DNA of 64,000 nucleotides from Pantoea sp. IMH (GCF_000599885.1 NZ_JFGT01000004.1:124001-188000); one strand, 5' to 3'; positions 40,246 to 50,520 are shown, counted from the stretch's first letter. Numbers and translations: made by a program. The notes: generated by a model not told the origin, from the sequence alone.

Positions 40246-41007
40246 TTAAGAGGCGGCGTTGAGTAACTGACAGCGGTGATCCTGAAGCTCCTCTGCCGAC
40301 GCCGGGTTAAGCAGGAGCAAATTGCGCTTTACGACCATCAACGCGCGGCGGTCATTAGATAGGGCCGCTACGGCGAAGCTATATTTTCCCATCTCATCCC
40401 GCGCGCCTGGCAGTTCGTTAGCGATGCGCACAAAAGGACTCATGCGTTTGATTTCGTCACGGGTAACCGCCCTGACTTGATAGACATTATCGCCTAACTC
40501 TACCGACTGCCATTCGGCGCTCAAGGAGCTGTCCAGACCGTCCAGCCGCTGACGGATATCGGCCCTCAGGCAGGAGATATGAATATGCAGCTGATTTTGC
40601 GTTCTGCCCGTTTGCGAGTTCACGCTAAGTGCAACAGCGCTGTCGTTGATCTTTCTGCCCCACCGCTGCGCCATGAAATGGCGGGCACGCCAGGCTTCAG
40701 CGACAAAGTTAGAGGTATAAGGATTGAGGAGCTCAGGGCTTTCAATACCGGTAATTTTCTCAACCGGCAGCAGCAAGTACTGTAGCGGGCCGTTGCGATC
40801 TTTCAGCACCACATAGCCGTTATGCAGATCCACCATTCGACAGGGCGTGGGGTCGTTGTGATGAAGCTGGTTAGGCACACACTTCTCACTGACGATATTC
40901 CATAACGCGTCAGATCGCTGTTTATAATCGAGCGCCACCGAGCCACAACCGGTCACAATAAGGCCCGCCAGTGCTACCGTAATCAGGATCCGCCTTCGTC
41001 CCTGCAT
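40246..41007 (-). CDS. cdh: CDP-diacylglycerol pyrophosphatase
   Basis: Membrane-bound HIT-like hydrolase turning CDP-diacylglycerol into phosphatidate and CMP. 253 residues. NQLHIHISCLR is the HxHxH-type catalytic motif; NGPLQYLLLPVEKITGIESPEL and the C-terminal SAEELQDHRCQLL match the family. The N-terminus LAGLIVTGCGSV contains a lipobox-like VTGC (C21), unlike the plain anchor of E. coli Cdh, so it may be a lipoprotein. Followed by sbp and pfkA in the E. coli order. Confidence 0.93.
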   Translation of the reverse strand: MQGRRRILITVALAGLIVTGCGSVALDYKQRSDALWNIVSEKCVPNQLHHNDPTPCRMVDLHNGYVVLKDRNGPLQYLLLPVEKITGIESPELLNPYTSNFVAEAWRARHFMAQRWGRKINDSAVALSVNSQTGRTQNQLHIHISCLRADIRQRLDGLDSSLSAEWQSVELGDNVYQVRAVTRDEIKRMSPFVRIANELPGARDEMGKYSFAVAALSNDRRALMVVKRNLLLLNPASAEELQDHRCQLLNAAS

Positions 41008-41189
41008 AATCTCAACCTCAGGTCATCATTTGCGCATAATGTAAACGAAGCAAAGATGAAGATCATGCTAAATCAGCGCAGAAGCCCGCCTTTTTACCTC
41101 TGCTCATGCCATTTTCATGAATTATCCCAAATTTCGACACTGTAACCGGCAGCAGGGCCTGTTGCAGGTTCAGCTGACCCGCAGAGAGA

Positions 41190-42182
41190 CTAGCGTTTCA
41201 TTGCCTGGTCGTAGGTGCCGCCATCGGCGAAATGGGTTTTTTGTGCCGCTGCCCAGCCGCCGAACTTCGGATCGTCAATGGAGAAGAGTTTTACCGGCGC
41301 AAACTTATCCGCATACTTTTTCAATACGGCCGCATCGCGGGGACGATAATAGTTTTGGGCAGCAATTTCCTGTCCTTCCGGTGAGTAAAGGTATTTTAAA
41401 TATTCATCGGCCACTTGACGGGTGCCACGATCGTCCACCACTTTATCCACCAGCGAAACGGTGGGTTCAGCCAGGATAGATTCGCCTGGGGTGACGATTT
41501 CAAACTGATCTTTCCCCAGCTTGTTGACCGCCAGATAGGCTTCGTTTTCCCAGGCGAGCAGCACATCGCCAATACCACGTTCAACAAAAGTGTTTGTCGC
41601 GCCCCGCGCGCCGGAGTCCTGGACTTCGACGTTTTTGAATAACGCTTTGATATAGGCGAGAGCCTTAGCGTTATCGCCCTGATTTTGATCCAGCGCCCAG
41701 CCCCAGGCAGCCAGATAATTCCAGCGCGCACCGCCGGATGTTTTGGGATTCGGCGTAATGACGGAAACACCCGGCTTGATGAGGTCCTGCCAGTCATGGA
41801 TCTGCTTCGGATTGCCTTTGCGGACCAGGAAAACGATGGTGGAGGTGTAAGGTGCCGAATTATGCGGAAGACGCGTTATCCACTGTTTATCGATACGTCC
41901 GCGCCCGGCAATGGCATCGACATCTGAGGCCAGCGCCAGCGTAACCACATCGGCACGGATCCCGTTAATCACCGAAGTGGCCTGCTTACCGGAGCCGCCA
42001 TGTGACTGGCGGATCACCACGTTATCCCCGGTTTCCTGCTTATAATGCGTGCTGAACGCTTTATTGTACTGCTCGTAAAGTTCACGAGTAGGGTCGTAAG
42101 AGACATTCAGTAGCTGAATGTCCTTCGCCAGAACGCTGGTAGAAACCAGTAATAGCGTCAATCCTGCCTGCCACTTTTTCAT
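41190..42182 (-). CDS. sbp: Periplasmic sulfate-binding protein
   Basis: Captures sulfate for the CysUWA ABC transporter. Signal peptide [19 protein letters not shown], mature [63 protein letters not shown] and YYRPRD are the sulfate-pocket motifs. 330 residues. An A+T-rich stretch upstream (42225-42280) could bind CysB, but no exact site is defined. Confidence 0.97.
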   Translation of the reverse strand: MKKWQAGLTLLLVSTSVLAKDIQLLNVSYDPTRELYEQYNKAFSTHYKQETGDNVVIRQSHGGSGKQATSVINGIRADVVTLALASDVDAIAGRGRIDKQWITRLPHNSAPYTSTIVFLVRKGNPKQIHDWQDLIKPGVSVITPNPKTSGGARWNYLAAWGWALDQNQGDNAKALAYIKALFKNVEVQDSGARGATNTFVERGIGDVLLAWENEAYLAVNKLGKDQFEIVTPGESILAEPTVSLVDKVVDDRGTRQVADEYLKYLYSPEGQEIAAQNYYRPRDAAVLKKYADKFAPVKLFSIDDPKFGGWAAAQKTHFADGGTYDQAMKR

Positions 42183-42290
42183 CGCCTGCTCTCCTTAAAA
42201 ATTGCGTTGGAGGGAGCGTGACACAAAGAGCACAGCGAATTAAAGAATAAAAAAAATTCCTTAATAACCTACAGGAATATAACAGGGCAG

Positions 42291-42316
42291 AAAAAAGGCG
42301 CTGTGATAACAGCGCC
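42291..42316 (-). terminator. Terminator of pfkA
   Basis: Minus strand GGCGCTGT-TATC-ACAGCGCC followed by TTTTTT, 10 bases beyond the pfkA stop. Confidence 0.9.
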
Positions 42317-42325
42317 CCGAAATGG

Positions 42326-43288
42326 TTAGTACAGCTTTTTCGCCGTTTCCAGCCAGTCGCCTTTGAAAGGGCGCTTCATATTTTCGATGGCGTCAATGAT
42401 ATCGTGATGAACCATTTTCTCATTCTGGATACCCACACAGCGACCGCCGTAGCCCTGGAGCAGCAGTTCGATAGAGTAAGCGCCCATGCGGGAAGCAAGG
42501 ATACGGTCATAGGCAACCGGTGCGCCACCACGCTGGATATGGCCCAGCACCGTGGCGCGGGTTTCACGATGGGTTTCAGACTCAATGTACTTCGCCAGAT
42601 CGTCGATATCACAGATATGTTCGGTGATGGCCACAATCGCGTGTTTTTTCCCTTTTTCGATGCCCGCTTTAATCTCTGCGACCAGCTCTTCACGCGTATA
42701 AGGGATTTCCGGCAGCACGATGAATTCGCAACCACCCGCTATCGCCGCTGCCAGCGTCAAATCACCACAGTAGCGCCCCATCACTTCAACGATGGAAATA
42801 CGCTGATGGGATGAAGAAGTATCGCGCAGCCGGTCGATAGCTTCGACCACGGTTTCCAGGGCGGTAAAATAACCGATGGTGTAGTCGGTACCCGCCACGT
42901 CGTTATCAATGGTGCCCGGCAGGCCAATGCACGGAAAGCCCATTTCGGTCAGGCGCTTGGCCCCCATGTAGGAACCGTCTCCACCGATGACCACCAGCGC
43001 GTCAATGCCGCGCTTTTTCATATTTTCAATCGCTGCGGCGCGCACGGACTCTTCACGGAACTCCGGAAAACGCGCTGAACCCAGGAAAGTGCCGCCGCGA
43101 TTAATCATGTCGGATACGCTGTAGCGGTCCAGGTTGACCATACGATCTTCATACAGGCCAAGGTAGCCATCATAGATGCCACACACTTCCAGCCCTTCGC
43201 TCAACGCCGCCCGGACCACGCCTCTGATGGCTGCGTTCATACCCGGCGCGTCGCCGCCACTTGTCAGTACACCGATTTTTTTAATCAT
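42326..43288 (-). CDS. pfkA: ATP-dependent 6-phosphofructokinase I
   Basis: Committed step of glycolysis. 320 residues, E. coli length. [18 protein letters not shown] binds [23 protein letters not shown] holds the catalytic Asp; [21 protein letters not shown] and [18 protein letters not shown] complete the substrate and effector sites. Confidence 0.98.
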   Translation of the reverse strand: MIKKIGVLTSGGDAPGMNAAIRGVVRAALSEGLEVCGIYDGYLGLYEDRMVNLDRYSVSDMINRGGTFLGSARFPEFREESVRAAAIENMKKRGIDALVVIGGDGSYMGAKRLTEMGFPCIGLPGTIDNDVAGTDYTIGYFTALETVVEAIDRLRDTSSSHQRISIVEVMGRYCGDLTLAAAIAGGCEFIVLPEIPYTREELVAEIKAGIEKGKKHAIVAITEHICDIDDLAKYIESETHRETRATVLGHIQRGGAPVAYDRILASRMGAYSIELLLQGYGGRCVGIQNEKMVHHDIIDAIENMKRPFKGDWLETAKKLY

Positions 43289-43496
43289 GACAACCTCTGA
43301 ACATGTTGATGCAAATTATGAATTCTGGACGCCGGGGAGGTTCGACGCATGAGGGCGAGCTTACCGACTAATGATGGCAATAGTATATCAAAGCCTGTGA
43401 GCTGAATTGATTCAGGTCAGGCATCATTCGGCTATTTTTTCCGCTCAGTATGCCGTTTTCGTTCCTGAAAACGCTAACCTTTTAATTCATTTACCA

Positions 43497-44399
43497 TTAT
43501 AACCCAGCCTTCTGTTCAGGCTGAGAGATCGTTGCAGCACAGGGATCCAGGTGAATGATGATATCGGAACCCGGAAACCTGTTCAGCAGGGCTTTTTCGA
43601 CCTGCTCTGCGAGACTGTGCGCCTGACAAAGCGGGAAATTATCGTCCATCTCCAGATGCAGCTGAATAAAGCGTGTTGGACCCGATTGTCTGGTACGAAT
43701 ATCGTGCGCGCCGTACACGCCAGGCCAGCCCGATGCGATCGCCACGATGGCCTGCTGTTCTTCATCCGGCAGCGCCCGGTCCAGCAGCGCCTGCACGGCT
43801 TCATAACCCATCCGCAGCGCGTTGTAGAGGATCCAGACGCCGATACCCAGCGCGAATAATGCATCCGCCCGCCTGAAACCATACCAGCTTAGCGCCAGCG
43901 CCAGCAAAATAGCGCCGTTCATAATGACGTCGGACTGATAGTGAAGCATATCGGCACGAATTGCCAGGCTGTGGGTTTTGCGTACAACCCAGCGCTGGAA
44001 GGCGACCAGAATCAGCGTGGCGAACAGAGCAATCAGCGTAACGACAATGCCGACCAGCGGCGCACGCATTTCCGCGGGCGAGGCGAGATGTTGTAACCCG
44101 GTCAGGAAGAGAAACAGCGCGGAACCGGAAATAAACATACTCTGCGCCAGCGCGGCGAGAGACTCGGCTTTGCCGTGTCCAAAAGTATGTTCGTCGTCAG
44201 CAGGCTGAAGGGAATAGCGAACCACAAAAAGATTGGTCAGGGAGGCAGCAATATCGACCAGCGAATCAACCAGCCCCGCCAGCAGGCTGACCGAGCCGGT
44301 GTACCACCAGGCGAAAATCTTTACCAGTAACAACAGCGAAGCAAGGCAAGTCGCCGCCAGCGCCGCCGAATTGACCAGGCGCGCGTAGTGTTTATCCAT
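43497..44399 (-). CDS. fieF: Cation-efflux pump FieF (CDF family)
   Basis: Zn(II)/Fe(II)-proton antiporter. 300 residues, six helices. The transport-site residues D45 and D49 (LVDSLVDIA) and H153 and D157 (MLHYQSDVI) are all present. The cytoplasmic C-terminal domain contains HDIRTRQSG and HLEMDDNFP metal ligands. Also known as yiiP. Confidence 0.97.
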   Translation of the reverse strand: MDKHYARLVNSAALAATCLASLLLLVKIFAWWYTGSVSLLAGLVDSLVDIAASLTNLFVVRYSLQPADDEHTFGHGKAESLAALAQSMFISGSALFLFLTGLQHLASPAEMRAPLVGIVVTLIALFATLILVAFQRWVVRKTHSLAIRADMLHYQSDVIMNGAILLALALSWYGFRRADALFALGIGVWILYNALRMGYEAVQALLDRALPDEEQQAIVAIASGWPGVYGAHDIRTRQSGPTRFIQLHLEMDDNFPLCQAHSLAEQVEKALLNRFPGSDIIIHLDPCAATISQPEQKAGL

Positions 44400-44446
44400 G
44401 CCACACTCCGTTCAGGTTAGTGGCGTAAGTATACTGGATCTCAGAC

Positions 44447-44504
44447 AAAAAAAACCCCGCCATCATGGCGGGGAAGACAGGGATGGTGTCTATGGCAAGG
44501 AAAA
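44447..44504 (-). ncRNA. cpxQ: Small RNA CpxQ from the cpxP 3' UTR
   Basis: Downstream of cpxP on the same strand lies TTTTCCTTGCCATAGACACC, then ATCCCTGTCTT, then a CCCCGCCAT/ATGGCGGGG stem and eight Ts. This is nearly identical to the Hfq-dependent 58-nt CpxQ released from the cpxP mRNA by RNase E in E. coli and Salmonella. CpxQ represses envelope protein mRNAs under Cpx stress. The stem also ends the cpxP transcript before fieF. The 5' end is placed by similarity. Confidence 0.85.
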
Positions 44505-44518
44505 ACAGGGATACTATG

Positions 44519-45028
44519 TTACTGGTTACTGCCGGTACTACTCACTGCCTGCAACGATGAAGCCCGTTGCATGTTTGTCAGCTCGCGCATTTCATTCATG
44601 CGCTGCCGGTGTTTCTCTTTCAGCACGTCCTGCTGGGCTGGCGTTAACAGGTGGTACATCTGGTTTCTTACCCGGGCAATCTCAACGTGATAAGCCATTT
44701 CTGCCTGGGTAATCCTGTTCAGCTGCGCTTTGTAGGCCGCTTCATCAAATTCATCTGCAACGATCAGTTCATGCAGTTGCTCAAAATCATTCAAGCTTAT
44801 GGGAGAACGGTCATGACGCGCCTGCTGCATCAAATCCCGCATCTGTCGACGCTGCTCTTCCGAAAGTTTGATGCCATCAAACATGTGAGACTGCGGAAAT
44901 TGCGTCATAATGCGTGGCGCTGCGTTATCATGATGCACCCCGTCAATCGTCATCACATCTGTAGCCCAAGCGGCGGAGAGACTTAGCATCAGCGCCGGAA
45001 CCACAACGACGGCGGTAACTTTGCGCAT
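44519..45028 (-). CDS. cpxP: Periplasmic Cpx-pathway inhibitor CpxP
   Basis: Periplasmic adaptor that dampens CpxA signalling and delivers misfolded proteins to DegP. 169 residues with signal peptide MRKVTAVVVVPALMLSLSAAWA. Two LTxxQ-type motifs typical of the Spy/CpxP fold: LSEEQRRQMRDLM and LTPAQQDVLKEKHRQRM. Divergent from cpxRA across a CpxR box. Confidence 0.96.
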   Translation of the reverse strand: MRKVTAVVVVPALMLSLSAAWATDVMTIDGVHHDNAAPRIMTQFPQSHMFDGIKLSEEQRRQMRDLMQQARHDRSPISLNDFEQLHELIVADEFDEAAYKAQLNRITQAEMAYHVEIARVRNQMYHLLTPAQQDVLKEKHRQRMNEMRELTNMQRASSLQAVSSTGSNQ

Positions 45029-45110
45029 CGTTTACTCCCAGGTTGGTTTCCACATTTCGATTCAACGAGAGCCAGTCTACGGGGACCCCTGCAAACATGC
45101 GTCAGGGGGT

Positions 45111-45125
45111 GTAAAACTACGTAAA
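45111..45125 (+). promoter_or_regulatory. CpxR box in the cpxP-cpxR divergent promoter
   Basis: GTAAAACTACGTAAA is a perfect GTAAA-5-GTAAA CpxR site. It lies 82 bases from the cpxP ATG and 54 bases from the cpxR ATG, allowing control of both. Confidence 0.92.
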
Positions 45126-45179
45126 GTCATGGATTGACAGCATTCGTTCACGGTATTTTGCCTGCGGAGGGCGATAAAA

Positions 45180-45878
45180 ATGAATAAGATCTTGCTGGTT
45201 GACGACGATCGCGAATTAACTTCGCTGCTAAAAGAATTACTGGAAATGGAAGGGTTTGACGTGGTGGTCGCCGGCGACGGTGAGCAGGCGCTGGCCTTAC
45301 TGGATAACACGATCGATTTATTATTGCTTGATGTAATGATGCCGAAGAAAAACGGCATTGATACCCTGAAAGAGCTGCGTCAGCAGCATCAGACACCCGT
45401 CATTATGCTGACGGCCCGCGGAAGCGAGCTTGATCGCGTTCTGGGGCTGGAGCTGGGTGCTGATGACTATCTGCCCAAGCCCTTTAACGATCGCGAGCTG
45501 GTGGCCCGCATACGCGCTATTTTGCGCCGTTCAAACTGGAGTGAACAGCAACAGCAGCACGATACCAGTTCGCCAACGCTTGAGGTGGATCATCTCCGTC
45601 TCAATCCCGGACGTCAGGAAGCCAGTTTTGACGATGTGACGCTCGATTTGACCGGAACGGAATTTACCCTGCTCTACCTGCTTGCCCAGCATCTGGGGCA
45701 AGTTGTCTCACGTGAACACCTGAGTCAGGAAGTGCTGGGCAAACGCCTGACGCCTTTTGACCGCGCTATTGATATGCATATTTCCAATCTTCGCCGCAAA
45801 CTGCCTGAACGCAAGGATGGCCATCCGTGGTTTAAAACCCTGCGCGGCCGGGGTTATTTGATGGTTTCAGCAACATGA
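45180..45878 (+). CDS. cpxR: Envelope-stress response regulator CpxR
   Basis: OmpR-family regulator. 232 residues. Receiver domain MNKILLVDDDRELT with phosphoacceptor D51 (LLLLDVMMPKKNG) and LTARGSELDRVLGLELGADDYLPKPFN; C-terminal winged helix with GTEFTLLYLLAQHLGQVVSREHL and KTLRGRGYLM. Its stop overlaps the cpxA start by four bases. Confidence 0.98.
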   Translation: MNKILLVDDDRELTSLLKELLEMEGFDVVVAGDGEQALALLDNTIDLLLLDVMMPKKNGIDTLKELRQQHQTPVIMLTARGSELDRVLGLELGADDYLPKPFNDRELVARIRAILRRSNWSEQQQQHDTSSPTLEVDHLRLNPGRQEASFDDVTLDLTGTEFTLLYLLAQHLGQVVSREHLSQEVLGKRLTPFDRAIDMHISNLRRKLPERKDGHPWFKTLRGRGYLMVSAT

Positions 45879-47251
45879 TTTCCAGTCTGACCACCCGCAT
45901 CTTTGCCATTTTCTGGCTGACCCTGGCGCTGGTGCTGATGCTGGTGTTAATGGTGCCCAAGCTGGATACGCGCCAGTTAACGCCGCTGCTCGACAGTGAG
46001 CAGCGGCAGGGTACCATGATCGAACAACACGTCGAGGCGGAGCTTATCCAGGACCCGCCGAACGATTTAATGTGGTGGCGCAGGCTGTTTCGCGCCATCG
46101 ACAAATGGGCACCTCCCGGCCAGCGCCTTTTGCTGGTCACCAGCGAAGGACGGGTGATCGGCGCGCAGCACAATGAAATGCAGGTTGTCCGTAATTTTAT
46201 CGGCCAGTCCGATAACGCCGATTTCCCCCAGAAGAAGAAATATGGCCGTGTGGAGATGGTGGGGCCTTTTTCCGTGCACGACGGTGAGGATAACTATCAG
46301 CTCTATATGATCCGTCCCGCTGGCAGCTCGCAGTTAGATTTTATCAACCTGCTGTTTGACCGCCCGCTGCTGCTGCTGATTGTTACCATGCTCATCAGTT
46401 CTCCCCTGCTGCTGTGGCTGGCCTGGAGCCTGGCGAAACCTGCCCGTAAGCTGAAACACGCGGCCGACGACGTGGCGGCCGGTAATCTCCGCCAGCGTCC
46501 GGAACTGGAAGCGGGGCCACAGGAGTTTCTGGCCGCCGGCTCCAGCTTTAATCAGATGGTCAGCGCGCTTGAGCGCATGATGACGGCGCAGCAACGTTTG
46601 CTTTCCGATATCTCACACGAGCTGCGTACGCCCCTGACGCGGCTTCAGCTGGCCACCGCGCTGATGCGTCGTCGCCACGGTGAGGCGAAGGAGCTGCAGC
46701 GTATTGAGATGGAAGCACAGCGTCTCGACGGCATGATCAATGACCTGCTGGTGCTTTCCCGCACACAGCATAAAAATGCGCTGGTCAGTGAAGCGATGAA
46801 GGCGAACCAGCTCTGGACCGGCGTGCTGGAAGATGCCAGGTTCGAAGCTGAGCAGATGGGTAAGTCGCTGGAAGTACCTTATCCACCTGGCCCCTGGCCG
46901 TTATACGGCAACCCCAGCGCGCTGGAAAGCGCGCTCGAAAACGTTGTGCGTAACGCGTTGCGTTACTCATATTCAAAAATCTGCGTAAGTTTTTCTGTCG
47001 ACAAGCTGGGCATCACCGTGCACGTTGACGACGATGGTCCGGGCATCAGCGCTGAGGATCGCGAGCAGATTTTCCGCCCGTTCTACCGTACCGATGAGGC
47101 CCGCGATCGCGAATCTGGTGGCACAGGCCTGGGTCTGGCTATTGTTGAAACGGCGATCCAGCAACATCGTGGCTGGGTGAAAGCTGACGACAGCCCGCTG
47201 GGCGGTCTGCGCCTGACGCTCTGGCTTCCTCTCTACTCCAGCAAGACCTGA
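45875..47251 (+). CDS. cpxA: Envelope-stress sensor kinase CpxA
   Basis: Inner-membrane histidine kinase/phosphatase for CpxR. 458 residues: TM1 (about 8-28), periplasmic sensor (about 29-163), TM2 (about 164-185), HAMP, H-box LSDISHELRTPLTRLQ with H248, N-box ENVVRNALRYS, and G-boxes DDDGPGISAEDRE and GGTGLGLAIVE. ATGA overlap with cpxR. Confidence 0.98.
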   Translation: MISSLTTRIFAIFWLTLALVLMLVLMVPKLDTRQLTPLLDSEQRQGTMIEQHVEAELIQDPPNDLMWWRRLFRAIDKWAPPGQRLLLVTSEGRVIGAQHNEMQVVRNFIGQSDNADFPQKKKYGRVEMVGPFSVHDGEDNYQLYMIRPAGSSQLDFINLLFDRPLLLLIVTMLISSPLLLWLAWSLAKPARKLKHAADDVAAGNLRQRPELEAGPQEFLAAGSSFNQMVSALERMMTAQQRLLSDISHELRTPLTRLQLATALMRRRHGEAKELQRIEMEAQRLDGMINDLLVLSRTQHKNALVSEAMKANQLWTGVLEDARFEAEQMGKSLEVPYPPGPWPLYGNPSALESALENVVRNALRYSYSKICVSFSVDKLGITVHVDDDGPGISAEDREQIFRPFYRTDEARDRESGGTGLGLAIVETAIQQHRGWVKADDSPLGGLRLTLWLPLYSSKT

Positions 47252-47275
47252 TCCCTGCCGGTAAATTTGCTATGC

Positions 47276-47301
47276 TTCGGCCCTCGAAACAGAGGGCTGA
47301 A
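47276..47301 (+). promoter_or_regulatory. Hairpin in the trmL leader
   Basis: TTCGGCCCTC and GAGGGCTGAA pair over 10 positions (one G-U) around a six-base loop. Its 3' arm runs into the GAAG that should serve as the trmL ribosome site. Could be a weak cpxRA terminator or a translational control; no T-run follows. Confidence 0.4.
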
Positions 47302-47305
47302 GCCG

Positions 47306-47776
47306 ATGCTGAATATTGTTTTATTTGAACCTGAAATCCCGCCAAATACCGGCAACATTATCCGCCTTTGCGCCAATACCGGCTTCCGGCTCCATCTGAT
47401 AGAGCCTATGGGTTTCGCCTGGGACGATAAGCGTCTGCGGCGGGCAGGTCTGGATTACCATGAATTTACCGCCGTTCAGCGGCATGCGGATTATGCCGCC
47501 TTTCTCGCCGCAGAAGCACCACAGCGCCTCTTCGCGCTGACCACCAAAGGTACACCGGCTCACAGCGCGGTAAGCTACCAGGCGGGTGATTACCTGCTTT
47601 TCGGCCCGGAGACCAGAGGCTTGCCGCCGGAGATCCTGAATGCGTTGCCGGCACAGCAGAAGATCCGTATTCCTATGCAGCCTGACAGCCGCAGCATGAA
47701 CCTGTCGAACGCGGTTTCGGTGGTAGTGTATGAAGCGTGGCGCCAGCTGGGTTATGCGGGCGCACAGATAAAATAA
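47306..47776 (+). CDS. trmL: tRNA (cytidine/uridine-2'-O-)-methyltransferase TrmL
   Basis: SPOUT-family enzyme that methylates the wobble base of tRNA-Leu. 156 residues, starting [37 protein letters not shown] and [26 protein letters not shown] form the knotted SAM site. It follows cpxA here, whereas in E. coli it is next to lldD. Confidence 0.97.
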   Translation: MLNIVLFEPEIPPNTGNIIRLCANTGFRLHLIEPMGFAWDDKRLRRAGLDYHEFTAVQRHADYAAFLAAEAPQRLFALTTKGTPAHSAVSYQAGDYLLFGPETRGLPPEILNALPAQQKIRIPMQPDSRSMNLSNAVSVVVYEAWRQLGYAGAQIK

Positions 47777-47831
47777 ACGGGCAGGAAAATCGTGGTGCAG
47801 GCGCGGCGCGCGGCGCCATCAGTTTCCGCGC

Positions 47832-48653
47832 TCAGATCCCATCGCCGAACTCAAAGCCGGGCACCGTGCCGTTGAAATGCTGATCCATTTCCATGGAAGG
47901 TTTGTCGCTGCCGGGTTTACCCACTATCCGCGCGGGAACCCCGGCGGCAGTGGTATGGGGCGGAATGGGCTGAAGCACCACAGAGCCGGCGCCGATTTTC
48001 GCACCTCGCCCCACTTCAATATTACCGAGAATTTTAGCGCCAGCGCCAATCATCACCCCTTCACGGATTTTAGGATGGCGATCGCCGCTGGTTTTGCCCG
48101 TACCGCCCAACGTGACGGACTGCAGGATTGAAACGTCATCCTCAACGACTGCCGTTTCGCCGATCACAATCCCGGTCGCGTGGTCCAGCATGATCCCCCG
48201 TCCGATTTTCGCGGCGGGATGAATATCCACGGCGAACGACACGGAAACCTCATTTTGCAGATAGACGGCCAGCGCGCGGCGGCCTTCGTTCCAAAGCCAG
48301 TGACCGATACGGTGCGCCTGTAGCGCATGGAAGCCTTTCAGATAGAGCAGGGGCGTGGAATATTTGTCGATAGCCGGATCGCGCAGACGTACGGCCTGAA
48401 TATCGCAGGCCGCCGACTGAATCATTGAGGGATCGAGCCGGTAAGCGTCCTGCACAATCTCCCGGATAGCGATGGCGGGCATGATGGGGTTTGCCAGCTT
48501 GTTGGCTAACATGTAGCTCAGCGCGCTGCCGAGATCGTCATGCTTTAACAGCGTGGCATGATAAAAGCTGGCCAGCATCGGTTCGCAGTCGGCCAGCGCC
48601 CGCGCTTCCGCTTTAATATAATCCCAGACTTTTTCAGGCTCTATGCAAGGCAT
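47832..48653 (-). CDS. cysE: Serine O-acetyltransferase
   Basis: First step of cysteine synthesis from serine, feedback-inhibited by cysteine. 273 residues. An N-terminal helical domain is followed by left-handed beta-helix hexapeptide repeats (DIHPAAKIGRGIMLDHATGIVIGETAVVEDDVSILQ). The C-terminal tail ends FEFGDGI, where the terminal Ile engages cysteine synthase CysK. Convergent with trmL. Confidence 0.98.
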   Translation of the reverse strand: MPCIEPEKVWDYIKAEARALADCEPMLASFYHATLLKHDDLGSALSYMLANKLANPIMPAIAIREIVQDAYRLDPSMIQSAACDIQAVRLRDPAIDKYSTPLLYLKGFHALQAHRIGHWLWNEGRRALAVYLQNEVSVSFAVDIHPAAKIGRGIMLDHATGIVIGETAVVEDDVSILQSVTLGGTGKTSGDRHPKIREGVMIGAGAKILGNIEVGRGAKIGAGSVVLQPIPPHTTAAGVPARIVGKPGSDKPSMEMDQHFNGTVPGFEFGDGI

Positions 48654-48718
48654 TACTCTCTCCCCATCAAAAATAGCGTCCGGCGGACGCCGACACGCTA
48701 CGACGCTAAGCTTCCTTT

Positions 48719-49738
48719 TCAGCTGATACTGTTTTCATCCTTCCTTGTTCGTCCAAGCAGGCTCAATGCTGCCTCCCGGGCATTTTTTTCGCAATACAGG
48801 ATTTGATAAATTTGTTCGGTTATCGGCATCTCCACGCCGCAACGCGCGGCCAGCGCCTTCACTTCTTTGGTATTTCGGAAACCTTCCACTACCTGACCGA
48901 TGGTTTTTTGCGCGCTTTCCACGTCAGAGCCCTGGCCGAGCATCATGCCGAAGCGGCGGTTACGGGACTGATTGTCCGTGCAGGTCAGCACCAGGTCACC
49001 CAGGCCCGCCATTCCCATAAAGGTGGTAGGATCGGCGCCGAGGGCGTTGCCGAGTCGGGTCATTTCGGCCAGCCCACGCGTAATAAGCGCGGTACGCGCA
49101 TTGGCACCAAAACCGATACCATCAGAAATCCCCGCGCCGATGGCGATGACATTTTTCACCGCACCGCCGAGCTGAACGCCGATGAAATCCGGATTGTTAT
49201 AAACGCGGAAGCTTTTCCCGCAGTGCAGCAGGGCCTGTAAATCATCCGCGAAGGTTGCATCCGTGGCGGCCAGCGCAATGGCCGTGGGCAGGCCGGCAGC
49301 AAGCTCTTTCGCAAAGGTGGGGCCTGAAATCACCGCCAGCGGAATAGCGTCGCCAAGAATTTCTCTGGCAACGTCCTGTAGCAGCCGTCCGGTCTCTTTT
49401 TCCAGGCCTTTGGTCGCCCAGACGATACGCGAGTCGGAACGCAGATGCGGTTTGATTTGCTGCAAAACATCACCAAAGACGTGGCTCGGTACCACGACCA
49501 GCAGATCGCGGCTGGCCGCAATGGCGGTGGCTAAATCGCTCTCCAGGCTCAGTGAGTCAGGAAAAGGCACATCGGGAAGAAAAGCAGCATTACAGCGATC
49601 GGCCTGAAGCTGGGCCTGATGCTGAGGGTTATGGCCCCACAACACCACCTGATGGCCATTGCGGGCTAGCGTAATCGCTAAAGCGGTGCCGTAGGATCCG
49701 GCACCGATAACGCTCATTGAAGCGTGATTGAAAGGCAT
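48719..49738 (-). CDS. gpsA: Glycerol-3-phosphate dehydrogenase [NAD(P)+]
   Basis: Makes glycerol 3-phosphate for phospholipid synthesis. 339 residues. [14 protein letters not shown] is the nucleotide loop; [25 protein letters not shown] and [20 protein letters not shown] are catalytic and substrate motifs. Its ATG overlaps the secB stop by one base (TAATG), indicating coupled translation. Confidence 0.98.
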   Translation of the reverse strand: MPFNHASMSVIGAGSYGTALAITLARNGHQVVLWGHNPQHQAQLQADRCNAAFLPDVPFPDSLSLESDLATAIAASRDLLVVVPSHVFGDVLQQIKPHLRSDSRIVWATKGLEKETGRLLQDVAREILGDAIPLAVISGPTFAKELAAGLPTAIALAATDATFADDLQALLHCGKSFRVYNNPDFIGVQLGGAVKNVIAIGAGISDGIGFGANARTALITRGLAEMTRLGNALGADPTTFMGMAGLGDLVLTCTDNQSRNRRFGMMLGQGSDVESAQKTIGQVVEGFRNTKEVKALAARCGVEMPITEQIYQILYCEKNAREAALSLLGRTRKDENSIS

Positions 49739-50202
49739 TATGCGTCCTGTTGCGGATCGGCACCTTCATTTGACTGCTGGAGGTAGTTCATGAACAGCGC
49801 GTCAAAGTTGACCGGGGCCAGGTTAAGCTGCGGGAAGGTACCGCGGGAGACCAGGCTGGTGATGCATTCGCGCGCGTACGGGAACAGGATATTCGGGCAG
49901 TAAGCGCCCAGGCAGTGCGCCATCTGGTTGCCGTCGATACCTGAAACAGAGAAGATGCCCGCCTGCTGAACTTCACACAGGAAAGCCGTTTCTTCGCCCA
50001 CGCTCGCCGTCACGGTGACGCGTAAAACCACTTCGTACACATCATCCGCCAGCTGGCTGGATGCGGTATCCAGATCCAGTTTCACTTCCGGTTCCCACTC
50101 TTTCTGGAATACCTGAGGGGCGTTAGGCGCTTCGAAAGAGATATCTTTGGTATAAATACGCTGGATCTGGAAAGACATCTCGGTATTGTTTTGTTCTGAC
50201 AT
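49738..50202 (-). CDS. secB: Protein-export chaperone SecB
   Basis: Tetrameric cytoplasmic chaperone that keeps preproteins unfolded for SecA. 154 residues: [36 protein letters not shown] is conserved, as are [15 protein letters not shown] and the [12 protein letters not shown] segment. Part of a yibN-grxC-secB-gpsA run in E. coli order. Confidence 0.98.
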   Translation of the reverse strand: MSEQNNTEMSFQIQRIYTKDISFEAPNAPQVFQKEWEPEVKLDLDTASSQLADDVYEVVLRVTVTASVGEETAFLCEVQQAGIFSVSGIDGNQMAHCLGAYCPNILFPYARECITSLVSRGTFPQLNLAPVNFDALFMNYLQQSNEGADPQQDA

Positions 50203-50253
50203 GGTTACGTAATCCTATGGGTTAATAATCCGTTATCGCGCCACTTACCCGTC

Positions 50254-50505
50254 TTATTTCAACAGCGGGTCGAGACCTTGACGGCCATCAAGCGCATAAA
50301 GGTCGTCACAGCCACCAATGTGCTGCGCATCAATAAAAATCTGCGGAACGGTAGTACGGCCGCTGCGTTTGATCATCTCTTCTCGCTTATCCGCATCGCC
50401 ATCAATAGCGATCTGCTGATAGTTGACGCCTTTTTCTTTCAGTAACGCGATCGCGCGATGACAAAAAGGACAGGTTGCTTTGGTGTAGATCTCAACATTA
50501 GCCAT
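50254..50505 (-). CDS. grxC: Glutaredoxin 3
   Basis: 83-residue dithiol glutaredoxin. MANVEIYTKATCPFCHRAIALL carries the active-site CPFC (E. coli Grx3 has CPYC). RTTVPQIFIDAQHIGGCDDLYALD provides the cis-Pro and glutathione-binding residues. The stop lies 51 bases from the secB start. Confidence 0.97.
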   Translation of the reverse strand: MANVEIYTKATCPFCHRAIALLKEKGVNYQQIAIDGDADKREEMIKRSGRTTVPQIFIDAQHIGGCDDLYALDGRQGLDPLLK

Positions 50506-50520
50506 AATCCGCTCCAGTCA

